A DNA stretch of 64,000 nucleotides, taken from the NCBI RefSeq assembly GCF_009870125.1, contig NC_046683.1, positions 65,053,869 through 65,117,868 of the forward strand. The letters are read 5' to 3'. This DNA is from Drosophila pseudoobscura (Eukaryota; Arthropoda; Insecta; Diptera; Drosophilidae). The notes under the pieces are model-generated. The model was given only the letters and a program-made list of their open reading frames with translations, did not search any database and was not told where the DNA came from. The position numbers and the translations under genes are program-made. Within the stretch, counting starts at the first letter, position 1; each line of letters opens with the position of its first letter. Below, piece by piece: positions 11,880 through 26,000 of this stretch.

Positions 11880-14029
11880 ATGGCCAACTCCAAGCGAAAG
11901 CAACCCACGAAATCGTCCAGTTCCCCGGATATCGCCCCCACAGCACAGAGCAAGCCTCTCTCCGGTGAGATCCCCACCACAGACGATGTTCATCAAGTTA
12001 CAGTCCAGTCTACAGGCATGGGCAACCTCTTCAGAGAGTGCCTCGGTCATGAGCCGAGCAACTTCAGCAGTCTAACCAAATTCACAGCGTGGCTGCAGCG
12101 ACCTGTGGATGGGGCCGCCCTGGGCATCTTCCGGCTGCTCTTTGGGGTCGCCATGCTGGTGGACATTGCCGAGGAGCGGGGCGGTGGCCAGCTGGATGTG
12201 CGCTTTGGCGAGCCCCACCACTGCCACTTCCCGCTGTTCAACGGGATGCGGGCCCTGGCCTACCCGCTGATGGGATGCGTCTACCTGTGCATGTGGCTGG
12301 GGGCGTGGGGCATAATGCTGGGCTATCGGTTTCGTTCCAGCTGCCTGACCTTCATAGTCCCCTACTGGTACATCTTTCTGCTGGACAAGCCGACCTGGAA
12401 CAACCACAGCTATCTGTTCGGGCTGGTGGGCACGCTGCTGCTGTTTACCCAGGCTGATAGCTACTGGTCTGATTAGAGCATACACCTTCCTTCGATCTAC
12501 AGTCTAACCTGAATTGAAACTTACAGTTCGCTGGAGAGTTGGCTGAACCCTGCGAGGAGTCGGAGTCGCAGTCGGACCGTTCCCTACTGGAACTACTTTC
12601 TGATCAAGTTTCAGTTCTTCGTTCTGTACATGTACGCCGGCCTGAAGAAGATCTCGGCGGAGTGGCTCTCCGGCTATGCCATGAGCAATCTCAGCCAGCA
12701 CTGGGTGTTTTCTCCCTTCCGCCAGATGCTGGATCCGGAGCTGATCGATCTGCTGATTGTGCACTGGTTTACGGCCTTCTTTGATGTCTCCATTGCCTTC
12801 TTCATGACCGTCGAGAAGACGCGGCTGCTGGTCACTCCATTCATGATCAGCTTCCACCTGATGAACTCCCGCCTGTTCGTCATAGGTAAGTGCATAAGAA
12901 TGACTATGTTTTGGACGGTGAAATTATTGCTCCTGTTGCAGGCATGTTTCCCTGGGTATGCCTGGCCGAGGTTCCTCTGTTTTTTGGCTTCGACTGGCCA
13001 AGGAGGATACGCGGCACGGCAAAGATGGCCCCATCCGAAGAGGCATCCCCAGCCAGGCCATCCCTTCTGGCCAGGCTGCGGACATGCCTTATACTCGGCT
13101 ACTGCGGCCTCCAGCTCTTCCTCCCGTACTCGCACTTCATCACCAAGGGATACAACAACTGGACCAATGGTCTGTACGGGTACTCCTGGGACATGATGGT
13201 GCACTCGTTCGACACCTTGCAGACCTCCATCCAGGTCGTGGACAACGACAACCAGCAGGTGCACAATCTCAATCCGTTCGCCTTCACCGAGTACGAGCGC
13301 TGGACGAAGTACGCGGACATGGCGGTGCAGTATGCCAAGTGCATCGAGGAGAACATACAGAACCAGCAGGTCAGGGGCCGTCCGTCGATTGGCAGAAACA
13401 TTTCCATATACTTTGACATCTGGTGCTCCATGAACGGCCGGTTCCAGCAGCGCTCCTTCGATCCACGCGTGGACTTGCTGAAGGCGCCGTGGTCGCCCTT
13501 TGAGAGCACGTCGTGGTCCCTGCCGCTGCTTAATGAGCTAACCCACATGCGTCCCAAGCTGCGGACGATCGAGAACGAGGTCCTGGCCTGGAATAACTAC
13601 TCCGACGTCATATTTGTGGCCGACTTTCCGGGCCTGACGCTGATCAACTTTATTTCGCCTGATCTCATCAACTGCACCCTGACCATCCTCGAGGGAAATG
13701 TGCGCTACAAGAGCGACATTGAGCAGGAGTCGTATTTCCTTACCGCCGGCAAGAGCATAGGCCTGGGGAGCAACATCACCCACTTCGTGACCACAATTGG
13801 GCAGAAGCCCGCCTCCTATTTGTTCACGTACACCAACAAAACCATGTTGGAGCAGGATATCTCAATCGAGGAGACTGCTGCAGAGGCGAAGCGTCCCCTG
13901 CTGCCGCTGTGGAAGGAGTTCGAGCAGCGCGTGACCAACTACAAGCAGTTCCTCGGACACATTGGGAACTGTGTGCTCTACCTGCTGTACGATGTGCCCA
14001 TTCCGCTGGCCGTGCGGGAGAGAGATTAA
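11880..14029 (+). CDS. GC: Vitamin K-dependent gamma-glutamyl carboxylase
   Basis: Exons 11880-12466, 12527-12885 and 12942-14029 join in phase to 677 residues, near the size of fly carboxylase. The enzyme uses reduced vitamin K, O2 and CO2 to turn glutamate into gamma-carboxyglutamate in the ER membrane. The N-terminal half holds several hydrophobic helices (LGIFRLLFGVAMLVDIAEE, LAYPLMGCVYLCMWLGAWG) and the VKD carboxylase region, including YMYAGLKKISAEW around residues 230-242. One of those lysines corresponds to the proposed active-site base of the vertebrate enzyme. The C-terminal half is the luminal lipase-like part. The start at 11880 was chosen because a splice acceptor ends just before it, at 11871; an upstream leader exon is likely. 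Fly substrates are poorly known. Confidence 0.92.
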
Positions 14030-14365
14030 GATTGAAGCAGCCCCAGTGCTCTGCGCCCTGCGTAAGCGATCCTTGCCTACTCGTAGCCCTAAGTGTGACT
14101 AATTGTATGGGTGATAAAACTGATAATAAATGTTCCATATTATACCACAGATGCACAGATGCACAGACGCCTGCCTTCTCCTAATTACAACTGTATTTAC
14201 AAATGTCACAATATTACTTTTAGCCTAACAATAACGAACCATCTCAGCCAGAGATGCAGAATAAACGATGAATTTAGAGGGTTAGGAAGGGCCGAATCAA
14301 GGAGTTGAGACGCACAAACACACGTACACACATATTGTCCAAGCATCGTTGTGGCTTTATCTGCA
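14030..14365. other. Convergent 3' ends of carboxylase and ABCB7
   Basis: The + strand AATAAA at 14125-14130 is the likely carboxylase polyadenylation signal. The two genes face each other with about 336 bases between stop codons. Nothing else is seen. Confidence 0.6.
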
Positions 14366-17300
14366 CTACGCCACGCCCCGTGCCTTCTTGGGCACGGACT
14401 CGTCTTCGGTGTCCCGACTGGGGTCGAACTGCTGCGTCTGCGTCTCCCACAGGCGGGCATAGAGCCCGTTCTGCTTCAGCAACTGGGAGTGGGTGCCACG
14501 CTCGCCCACGCCGCCGTTCTCGAGGACTAGGATCTCATCGGCATCTTTCACTGTCGACAGGCGGTGGGCAATGCAAATGCTGGTGCGACCGGAGGTAGCG
14601 CGGCTCAAGGCCTGAAGGATATTCTGCGGGGCAAGCGGATGGCAAAGATTAGCTGGTGCAAGCAGGAATCGACCAGAGTCAATGTACTCACATGCTCCGT
14701 AATGGAGTCCAGACTGCTGGTGGCCTCGTCGAAGATCAGAATGGGCGTGTTTTTGAGGATGGCGCGAGCAATGGCCACGCGCTGCTTCTCGCCGCCGGAC
14801 AACTTCAGTCCCCGCTCCCCCACCTGGGTGTTGTACTTGGCCGGCCAGCTCATGATGGAGTCGTGGAGATCGGCCATGCGAGCCGCATTCTGCACCTCCT
14901 CGTGCGACTTGGTCAGGTTGCCGTAGTGGATGTTGTGCTCGATGGTGTTGTGGAACAGTACTGAGTCCTGGGGAACGACGGCAATCGTCTTTCGCAGGCT
15001 CTCCAAATCAACAGAGCTTATGTCCTGGCCGCCAATCAGAACCTTGCCGGAATTGGGCTCAAAGAAACGGAATAGCAGGCGCACCATCGACGACTTGCCG
15101 GAACCAGAGCCACCCACAAAAGCCACATTCTTGCCGGCGGGTATGGTGAAGGAGAGATCTCTAAAGATCGGCTTGCCGGGCTCGTACTCGAAGTTCACGT
15201 TGCGAAACTCAATCGAGGAGTTGCTGTTGTCGATGAACAAAGGCTGGGCATTGGGCGCCGTCTGGATGCGACTGTCCACGTTCATCAGCGTGAACATGGA
15301 CTGCATGTCGAGTAGCGCCTGCCGCACCTCCCGGTAAACACTGCCCAGGAAGCCAAGAGGAATCGACAGCTGAAACAGCAGGGCATTGACCATCACCAGA
15401 TCTCCCACGGTCATGTTGCCCTGGACGATCTCCTTGGCGGCCAGCACCATGATCAAACTGAGGGCGCTGCTGAAGATCGCGTTCTGGCCAAAGTTGAGGA
15501 GCGCCAGACTGGAGCTCGTCTTTAAGCTGGCCGCTTCGTACTTCTTCAGCACCTCGTTGTAGCAGCCAGCCTCGTACTTTTCGTTGTTGAAGTACTTGAC
15601 CGTTTCGTAGTTGATCAGCGAGTCCACCGCCTTGTTGCCAGCCTCGTTCTCCGCCTGATTCATGTAGACACGGAAGCGTGTTCGCCACTGGGTCACGCTC
15701 AGTGTGTAGAGGGCATAGATGCCCACACAGCCCATGCTCACTCCGGCAAAGGCCAGGCCGCACTTGATCCCCAAAATGCTAGACACCAGAGCCAGCTCGA
15801 AGATCGTAGGCACAATGTTGAAGACCATGGCGGAGAGCACAAAGTTGATGCCGCGCGAGCCCCGATCGATGGTCTTAGACAGGGCACCCGTCTGCTTGTT
15901 CAGATGGAAGGCCAGATCCAGGTTGTGCAGGTGAAGGAACACGTTGCTGGCTATCTTCCGTATGGAATGGTGGGCCACCTTCGCGAACACTGCATTGCGA
16001 AGCTCATTAAAGCCGGCGGCACTGGCTCTGGCAATGCCATCTAAAAAATACACCATTAGTAATACCAATCTTAAGAAATTAAGTGATTCGATTTCTTACA
16101 TCCCAAGAGCAAGGCTGTGGCTGTGGATAGCACCGCATCTGGCGCAGTGTCCATGTTTAAAGTGGTCATGGTGTCCACAGCACCCTTAAACATAAAAGGT
16201 ACGCACACAGTCAGCAGCTTGGATCCAGCCAGCAGGCCCAGGGATATGCCCACGCTGTATTTATAGAAGACACATAAATATTTATATTCTCGATACAAGT
16301 TTCCTTAGAGCTCACCGTTTGCGCACCAGGGGATCTTCCTTGGGCCAAATGTAGGCCATCATCGCTCGCATCATATCCTTGGAGGTAACCTCCGGTGCGT
16401 CCAGCTTGCCCAGGCCAGAGCCGCCATCGCTGCTGCCCCCTATATGAACGTGACATTGTCGAGATTGTTGTAGTTGAACTGGTTGCGGTTGCCGTTGTCG
16501 TTGTCGTTGTCGTTGCCGTTGCCGTTGCAGCGTTGTCGGAGCTCCTTCTTGGGCTGCACCTGCGTTGAATTTACTTGAATGCAGCAAAATCCAAACAGGT
16601 GCTCAACACAACAAGCGAACAAACAAACGAAACGAGCATTGGGCCGACTCTTGGTTACAAAGGAACTCACAAAACAAGACGGAATTTGGTTAGTCAAAGG
16701 AAGAGGATAAAAAGCTAACGAAACAATACACAACTATCAGTATTACAAGTGTTATCTACTGCTAAGACGTGGGTGAAGATCCGCGGTGGAACATACCTTT
16801 GGCCTTCTTGCCAAACACGCCCCCCAGGAGCTTGCTACCGGGCGTGGGGGTAAAGGGTGTGATCTTTTTCCGCTTGGCATTATCGTCAGCACTGGCCAGC
16901 GACGAGTACAGCTGAAAAAGGACGCAATATTAGACACAGTCGGTTAGAAAATTACAATTAAACAGCTTTGTACTTTATTCGATTCTTAAGATAGGCTACT
17001 CTTTGTTGTGGAAATCAGATACAGAAGCGCAATGCGCCGCCTCAAAGTTGTTCAGATATCGGACGCACTCCATCAGATAGGACCGAGCTACTGCACCGCT
17101 CTCTGTTAGCTGCGGAAGCTTGTCCAACTCCCCCGCAAATATCTGATACTCTCTGATCTTGTGGGCCACCAAATATGCCAGCTCTGGCTGCACATCGTCG
17201 AACTGATCGACATCGCCAAAAGCGATCTGATTGAGCAAATTGGGAAAGTAGGCCTGCTGCTTGAAGATCAGATGAAGGACCACTCGGAGGTTGTGCGAGC

Positions 17301-18842
17301 ATCCGTCGTCGAGGTGAACAAACATCTGATCGCACAAATTGTGCTCCCTGATAAACTTAAAGATGTTGCGATGGTAGGTCTGCGTGGCCAGCGTTTTATT
17401 GAGCTTGATCATGTGCTCAATGTCCAGCAATGACACTTCAAAGTAGTCATGGGCATTCCCCTTCAGCCAAAAACCGTACTCTGTCAGCAGCTTGAAATTG
17501 GTAAGCGCTCCATAGCTGATGTACAACTGGTCGTAAGGCTTGACCTCAGGTATGGGCAGGCCATTCAGTGTTACAACATAGTCCTGTCCCTGGATCTCGG
17601 CAGTTGTTTGAACAGCGTCCGAATGGTTGAACAGGTCCAGGAACGGAGCCAGTGCTAGGTTTGTATTCCCGCTCAGGAGAGGCTGAAAGTGGCTCTTGCT
17701 TGACTGCAGTTTCAGCAGACGGGCATTGAGGTAGACGCTACGAGTGTTTACGGCGAAGTAGGCCACTCGATACTCCGCCAGAGACCATATCTCTTGGCAG
17801 TACCTCTGGCCGCAGCCCTCACAATACTGCGATCCTACCAGGGTTTTGAGAATTTCGTAGTAGTCGCGTATCTGTCGGTTCTGGGCCACGGTGCGCTCGA
17901 GCACTGACTCCGGTAGGCACTGCAGCTCGGGTATGGTACAGAAATAAGGCGTGGTATAGCTTCTAGGCAGAGTATCCAGGTAAACACCAATATGAGAGCT
18001 TTGTGAACAATCGTGCAAGTGCTTCTGGTGCATCAAGTAGCAGGCGATCAGGGCCTGAAACGAAATGCGTGCGTCCTTGTCGAATAGATCCTTATTGAAG
18101 AGGCCTTTGAACGCCTGGTCTGCCTCCAGGGTAGCTATGCTTATGAGACACTCAACGGGCAGGCGGATCAGCTCATCCCCAGCCACGAACGACCGACGCT
18201 TTGAGCACAGTCCTCGCCCAGTCTGGACATAGGAGTGCGCTGATAGCTGCGTAGAGTTCTGCCAGCCCTGGGCATGCAGCTGGACGTAGAGAGCCTGCAG
18301 GCTGTTCTGTTTGTGCGCGTCAACAGTTGTCGATTCGCTGGCCTGGCGTCGACGAAGGCGTTGTGTGCGACCCATGGCTATTCCTTTCAGTCTGTGGCTG
18401 CGTGTGTGCTGTTTTGGCCGTGCTACTATGTGTGTATTCTATGCGTATGTGCTTACTGCAACGAAAGAAGCAAGTGCGTAGTACATTAATTCATTGAAAT
18501 TACACTCTCGATCTCTAAAAGGGCCAAAACAACACACACGCATACTGTTGCCTGACCTCTTTCTTTGGTTTCATTTTGCCTGATGCTATTCTAATTGATG
18601 GAATATTCCGCTACAATAGTACTGCGATTCACGCATAATTACGAAATCGTAATCTAGTCGGGAGACTTTATCTAGCCGAGTGGCCTTGAGACACGGCCAC
18701 GGGCGCAGATGAGCCTCGGAACACTTACCACTCTCGCTGGCACGTGGCGGGCTCCTTTAAAAAGTCCGTAGCATGTCGCGCGGCAACTGGAGGAGGGGAG
18801 GTTTTTGCTGCACAGTTTCGTCAGGTGCAGAAGTCCAGCCAT
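14366..18842 (-). CDS. ABCB7: Mitochondrial ABC transporter ABCB7 (Atm1 type)
   Basis: Exons, 5' to 3' on the minus strand: 18842-18729, 16911-16797, 16439-16316, 16254-16100, 16040-14692 and 14623-14366. All junctions are in phase, giving 704 residues. Exon 1 (38 codons, [20 protein letters not shown]...) is basic and Ser/Leu-rich without acids, a typical mitochondrial presequence. The membrane domain (about 125-420) matches Atm1/ABCB7 closely, for example [20 protein letters not shown] and [15 protein letters not shown]. The nucleotide-binding domain has Walker [10 protein letters not shown] near 479, signature LSGGEKQ near 583, Walker [13 protein letters not shown] near 604 and the H-loop His near 639. 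The family sits in the inner membrane and exports a sulfur or glutathione-bound Fe-S precursor for cytosolic Fe-S assembly. The first intron contains a complete SET-domain gene. Exons 1-2 are less certain than the rest. Confidence 0.9.
16996..18375 (-). CDS. SETD4-like SET-domain methyltransferase nested in ABCB7 intron 1
   Basis: Intronless, 459 residues, starting at the ATG at 18375. The SET core begins with [20 protein letters not shown] (about residues 53-72), continues through the insert with a Cys-rich [10 protein letters not shown] stretch, and ends with [12 protein letters not shown] (NH motif) and [13 protein letters not shown] with the catalytic-type Tyr, followed by YGFW. The remaining ~150 residues look like the helical Rubisco-LSMT substrate-binding domain. 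This architecture is shared by SETD3, SETD4 and SETD6 protein-lysine or histidine methyltransferases; SETD4 fits best but the substrate cannot be read from sequence. The gene lies wholly inside the first intron of ABCB7, on the same strand, so it needs its own promoter or arises from the same transcription unit. Confidence 0.85.
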   Translation of the reverse strand: MGRTQRLRRRQASESTTVDAHKQNSLQALYVQLHAQGWQNSTQLSAHSYVQTGRGLCSKRRSFVAGDELIRLPVECLISIATLEADQAFKGLFNKDLFDKDARISFQALIACYLMHQKHLHDCSQSSHIGVYLDTLPRSYTTPYFCTIPELQCLPESVLERTVAQNRQIRDYYEILKTLVGSQYCEGCGQRYCQEIWSLAEYRVAYFAVNTRSVYLNARLLKLQSSKSHFQPLLSGNTNLALAPFLDLFNHSDAVQTTAEIQGQDYVVTLNGLPIPEVKPYDQLYISYGALTNFKLLTEYGFWLKGNAHDYFEVSLLDIEHMIKLNKTLATQTYHRNIFKFIREHNLCDQMFVHLDDGCSHNLRVVLHLIFKQQAYFPNLLNQIAFGDVDQFDDVQPELAYLVAHKIREYQIFAGELDKLPQLTESGAVARSYLMECVRYLNNFEAAHCASVSDFHNKE

Positions 18843-19868
<1,026 letters not shown>

Positions 19869-19927
19869 TAACAGCACACCCAAGTACCGCTAAGTGCCCT
19901 CCACCCTCTTATTTTATAGATATTGCA

Positions 19928-19933
19928 AATAAA
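19928..19933 (+). terminator. Hikeshi polyadenylation signal
   Basis: AATAAA 60 bases after the stop codon. Transcription converges here with the OGDH-like gene, whose stop codon is at 20038-20040. Confidence 0.7.
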
Positions 19934-20037
19934 TTTGTATATATATTCTTTCAGTATTTTGATAATACATAGAAAAAAAAAATGGTTTTAAATTTGTATT
20001 ATACCAAAAAGTTTGTGCAAGCCCCAACAGCAGAGAT

Positions 20038-23000
20038 TCACTTCTTCTTTGGGTCCTTGGGCTTTCCGTCTGGCTTGCCGGCTGCACCCTTCGGCGGAGC
20101 ATCCTTCGATGGTGCACCCTTACCCGGTTTCGGCACTTTTCCGTGTTTTAAGGAGTGCTCCGATCTCTTTGTGGCAGCATCCAACTCGGCTTTTCCCGCT
20201 TTGGTGGCAGCCTTAGCCTTCGCCTGCTGATCCTTGACTATGCGCTCGATGCGCTGCTTGTTCGCTTCGGTCATCTCGCCAAAGAGGGCGGTCATGAATG
20301 CCTTGTACTCTGTTTTGAACTGCACTTTGTTGCCCGTGGCCGGAGCGGAGTTGGGCTTGCGTCCAATATAGGATATGCAGCGGCTGCGGATGGGCGATTA
20401 AAGAGTTCATTACAAGGCGCCCATTACATATGTCTCAAGTTGTGTGCTCTCTACTGTCTCTCTCCATCTCTACTCTCTCTTTCTAATGCATGCTTCGCTC
20501 GGCCTCTGCCGTCTCCCTCTAAGCTGTGTTTCGCTCGCCCCACAGCAACCGGCACACAATTTGGCAAATGTCGCAGAGCGGACGCGACACCCGAATATTC
20601 CTCCTACCCAGCGTGCCTGCTATGTAGTCTATAGGGAGGTAGGTCTATTTAAACAATAGCATTGGCGCTGGGCGACGCGAGCTGATTTTTATTCGTCCTC
20701 TTCAGCGTCTAGCCCGTTCGGTTCGTGCTGGTCTTTTTTGTGGCCTGCAAAAAAGCAAGCCATTTGGCAAGCCGACACATTTATTTAGTCTATGTATATA
20801 ATCGCCTGGCATATGGTACATACATATGTATGTATATATGTATAGCCGAATACCGTGGGCAAGTATATAATGAAGAGACACGCGCGCCACCTCTCTTGAC
20901 CATTGTTATATTGTTCTTACACGATTTATAAACATTGTCCCATACCCTGCAGTGTACCGTGGGGGGGATATATTTTGAATTATGGTCAGCATCGAGAATT
21001 GGAGTTCTGTGTTTCCTGCCTTCCGGCAGGAATTCCCTTCTCAATACAAAATCTTTTGGATGTGTATTGTACAGCATCTATGCTTCGATTAAGAGGAATA
21101 TCCCATACGCGCAGTTTGTTGTCCGATCTGATCATTGATTTGGCGATTGCCAGCGTCGGGCAATGCAAAGCAGCCACAAAAAATAGGAATCTGAATCGGA
21201 TTCGAATTCGGCTGCTCTATGTGCTGTTGAAAGATTGCATTGCGACAGTTTCGCTTGCAACGTGTTGAGTGCAGTGCAGTGCATCGATTTGAGTTGACCG
21301 CGTTGCACGAGACCGCGCCACGTGGAAAATAGGTCAACAGGACAGGGCATCGCATCCCAGCCAGCAATGTCACCGATCAGCGGCCTTGGGGCCGGGAAAC
21401 CGCCATCCGCCATGGCAGTGGCAGCTGCTACTAATAATTCTCCGAGGCTCGGTGATGGCATCATAAATCAAAAGACTGAGTCATCCATGCTGCCAATGGG
21501 GCCGCCGCCGGAAGTGCCAAGCGCTGGCCTGCAGTTTCCGCTGTGCCGATGGGTCACGCGTTCGCGGTTCCCACCGAATCAGTCAGAGCAGCGCCGTCAG
21601 TGTCAGTGCCACCAAAATGCCAAAAAGAACACGCCACCAAGAGGAATATACAAACAATATGTGCACCCAGCAGACGCTCAAAAGTTTCCCATGCAAAGAA
21701 ATGTTTACCAGGTGAAACGGCGCTGCTTTCCCTTGCGTCTCTCCCGGGGAGCGGCTGCTCCCAGCCTTTCCGTTTCGGAGGAATTCAAGAGATTTCCCAT
21801 CCGATCTCAGGTGCCTGACGCCTCGATCACTCTCACCTTTCCCGAACTGGGCCAAATACCGAAGAGGAATGACAGTTCTGCAATTCGGCAAGCAGCCATG
21901 ACCACAACCACAGCGATGACTCGACGGGGGCAGATGCGGGTGCCACCCGCGGCGAAGGCGCCCCAAGAATTTCCCATAATTAAAAAACGATTTGTTAGCT
22001 TTCCCAATCATCATCGAACGATGGTCAATGGCCAGGGCGACGGCGGGGGGCATGGAGATCCAAGCGGTGGGATAAAGATGCTGTCGTGGCCAACGGATGT
22101 GGTGCCCACACCACCACCAACAACAACAATGACGCAGATGAGCCGCGACACAATCCCCAAAATAGACACGGATCCGCAGTGGACAGGCGGAGAAGGTGCT
22201 GCCGCTGCCGCCTCCGCTGCCGCCGCCGCTGCTGTCTCCGTGAACGCCACAAATGATGATGATGATGATGTACATAAGGTGTTTGATAATGAACTCGAAC
22301 CTCATGGGCGTCGGCCGGGGGAGACAGCAGCAGCAGCAACATTAAACTTGAACGTGCCCGATGCCGATGCCGAAGGTGTTGGCGAGCAGAAGGAAATCGA
22401 GCATCAACAGGCGGAAAATTTTAATGACGCCTTCGGCCAGCGACACGACCACAACGACAGCGACGGCGACGGCGACGGCGACTACGCCATGGATGTGGAT
22501 GTGCCCAAAAATAAACACGAAATATGCGAGCAAAGCAAATTAGAGAAGGTCTTTGGGGAGGCGGAGGCGGAGATGGAGCATGGGCGGGCCGAAGATCATA
22601 ATGAGCTAAATATGACTAAAGAGGGGAGCAACAATTTAGCACATGAAGAGCAGCAGCCACCACAGCAGAGGCAGAGGCAGAGGCAGCAGTCAATATGTTT
22701 AGCCGGGGAGCAAACAATAGATGGGAATGGGCATGAGGCGACGGCTGCCTCCACCAGCGCCAGCAGCCACAGCAACCACCAGCGGCAGCAGCAGCAGCAG
22801 CGGCTGCGGCGGCAGCTGCCCGTCGATCTCTCAGACGCGCGCGAAACGTCGCCAAAGCAAGTGGACGATCCGAATCAGATCCGAATTCCGACTCATATTC
22901 GTCTAATCGACGGCGCCAGCAGTCACGTTCAATCGGAGCACGGATCATTGGGCAGTCGCAGTCGCAGTCCCAGTGCCGGGCCAGAGACAGTAACGCGTCC

Positions 23001-26000
23001 AAATATAGAACTACTGAAGAGTTCCGTTCGCGCTTTCCTCGCAGAGGGTGCCGTCGCCAGCCGCACCGCAGCGCCACCGCAGCTCGACTTTGAGCTGATT
23101 GATCTGCTGACCGACGCAATCGAGTTCCTGTGCGAACCCACCACAACGGGCAACCTTTGGAGCGCAGCTGAGCCACAGGCAGAGGCAGAGGCAGAGATAG
23201 AGACAGAGGCAGAGCCAGAAGCGGGAGTGGGAGTGGAGCAGAGTGCGGACATGACTGTGAGCAAAGTGAGCGAGGATCGGGACAGTGAAACAATCGTCGT
23301 TGCCGACGTTTATCTCGACCAAGTCGATCAGCCCACCGAGGTGGATGACAACAACAACAACAGCAGCGGTAGCAACAACAGCAGCGGTAGCCCTGTCAAT
23401 GCCAGCAGCGAGATGAAGTACGAACTGAAGACTGCATCCACTGCAACACTGCCAAGCAGACGTCTCCCCACCACCGTCCTGAGCAGCACCCCCCTGAGCA
23501 GCACTCCAATACCAGGAGTTCCTACACTGGCAGCCCCGCCCACAAGTCGCTTCCATCAGCCGACCAGTCGTCTACGCAATGCGGATGCAGTGCCTGCCCC
23601 CATCACACCCCTCCTGCTGGGTGAACAGCTGAAGCGCAGCTCCGCCAGCCGCGACGACATCTCCATAGACCCCGAGTCAGTGCTGCCAGAGCGGACGCGT
23701 CTGCGTCGACAGCGGCGCATGCGCTCGCAGGACTCGGTGGAGGAGAAGCCCGAGGATGTCATCGAGCGGCTGAACAAGCTCAAGGCCCGCATATCGGGAG
23801 CGCTCAGTGAGGTCAAGGGCGTTCTCAAGCAGTACAGCACCGAGAGCGAGGCGGAGGCCGCCGGCGAGAAGTGGCTGGGGCCACCAGCGTCACCGTCACC
23901 CAAACCAGCAGCTGAGAGCGATAGTGGAGCAGCAGGAACAGCAGCAGGTACTCCTCCGGTGACATTCCGTTTTGTGAGCAAGGTGCGACGTCGCAGCTAC
24001 TTTGACGAGGCAGAGGAGGAGAAGGAGAAGCAGCAGGAGCAGGAAAAGGAAGCCACTAAAGAAGACGTCAGGGAGAATCATGAACCGAAACCTGCCAGAG
24101 ATCTCAAAGAGCAAAAGGATGAGCCAAAAACCGCCGAAAGCCAAGAAAATTCAACGGAGATCAAGTCAACAAAAACTGAGGAACCTGCAACCAAACCCCA
24201 AGATGAAGGCCTGAAAGCTTCAGCTGCCTCTTCGGAGCCACCGCCGGTCAATGGAGAGCCATCCAAGGCGAAAGTGCCAGAGAAGAGCAAAGCCCAGGCC
24301 AAAATGGACTTCCTGGCCAAAGTGCAAAGTGAACTGAGGGCAAAGTCCGTGAAAGAACCTAAGCAATCTCCCAGAGCGTCCGCCACCCCAGAGGAGACCC
24401 CGACACCAGCGGAACCCGCACAAAAACCAACAGAAGAGCCAACGCCAACCGCAATCGCACTGCCAAATGAGTCAGCCACGCAGCCAGCGGCCAATTTGGA
24501 TGCGCCAGCGAGCGTCAAGACCGTCAAGACCGTCAAAAGGAAAGTCGTGGTAAAGGCAAAGGTGAATCCCCGACGCGCCTCAATTGCAGCGGTGGAGCCA
24601 TCCAAGATCAAGATCGAGCCGGCAGTCGAGCAGATCGATGCACTCATCGCACAAAGGCGACCCTCCGACTCGGAGGCGATTGTCAAGCGCAAGAAGAAGC
24701 AGAAATTAATGAGCAGCATTGCAGCAGCAGCAGCAGCGCCATTAACTTCCGGCAATCAGAAGGAGGCGGCAACGGGCACGGCGGACTCTATAGCCGAGGA
24801 GACAGCGGTCAAGCCAGAACCCCTGGCTATAGCAAAAAGTGAACAATTGGCGACGGCAGAGGTCAATGCGGTGGCAGCTAAAAGCGAAACGAAATCGGCT
24901 GCCAAAAGCCGCCAAGGAGATGAAGCGGCGACGAGACCAGCGACAAGTGCCACTGCAACAGAAGCAGAAGCTGCAAAGGCCCAGCCAAAACGATTGCAGA
25001 TCGATGAGGCTGCTGCCCCTGCGATTGCCAATCAAGCGCCAGCCAGCGGACGAGGCAGACGCGCAAGCCTGAAACTAGCGGAGTTGGTAGGCGAGACGGT
25101 GCTGGTGGTGCCGGCATCAAGTGCATCCGCAGCCACATCCACAGCCACATCCACAGCCACATCCACAGCCACATCCCCGCCCACGAGCAGCCCAGACCCA
25201 GCAGCGACAGTGCCTGCAATTATCAGCTCATTAAGCGAGTCCAAAGAACCCATTAATCAGTCGGCAGTTGTACCGGAGATTGCCATTCCTTTCGAGACGC
25301 AGGTGGAAGCAACGCCCCAACAGGTGGCCATCGCTGCTGACATTGAAGGCGCCGCCAGTGCCGCCAGTGCCGCCTCCGTCGTCGACCAGTCAGCGCCACA
25401 AATAGCAGCGACATTGAGCGAAGTGCCGCACGAAGAGTCATCGTTACAGCAACAACCAGAGCCGCAGCTGCAGCCACAGCAGAGCCAATCCGGGGAAGCT
25501 ACAAAAGACAACGCACAGGCGCATACTGGCAACAGTCTTGCCACCATGCCGGAGCTGAAAGTACTTGCGGGCCCGGTGCAGCCCGTGAAGATCGAGACCG
25601 TCGAGCAGCCGCACGATGGGGACAAGGACAAGTCGGATCACCTGTCCGTCATCAAGAAGAAGTCTGCGCCGCACCTCAAGAAGCTGGTGCGCAAGAATTC
25701 CATAGACAAAGCGCGGGAGAAGGACAAGGAGGAGCCCCAGGACACCAGAAAGCTGAGCAACATACTCCGCGACAAGAACAAGATCAGCGAGCTCTCCTCG
25801 AGAATCAACAAGCTAACGCCACCCAAGAAGCAGGTCAAGCAGGGCCAACTCGAGCCGGCGCCTGTCGCCCTGCCGGAACAGGAAAATGTGAAGGCCGAAG
25901 GAGAAGCTCCAAGCGGGGAGATCGACCAAATCGAACCCGAGCCAGAGCCGGAGCCGGAGCCGGAGCCAGAGCTTGAGGCAGAGCCGCCCACTCCCCCGCC

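Noticed and set aside
16312..16587. Arg/Gln-repeat N-terminus for ABCB7 from a local start at 16587
   Set aside because: The repeat encodes no leader-like or family sequence. The exon at 16911-16797 and the presequence exon at 18842 join in exact phase to the acceptor at 16440.
20038..20325. An independent small Lys-rich gene
   Set aside because: The frame continues upstream to a splice acceptor and carries the OGDH C-terminal motif, so it is the last exon of the OGDH-like gene; its apparent start codon is a GTG.
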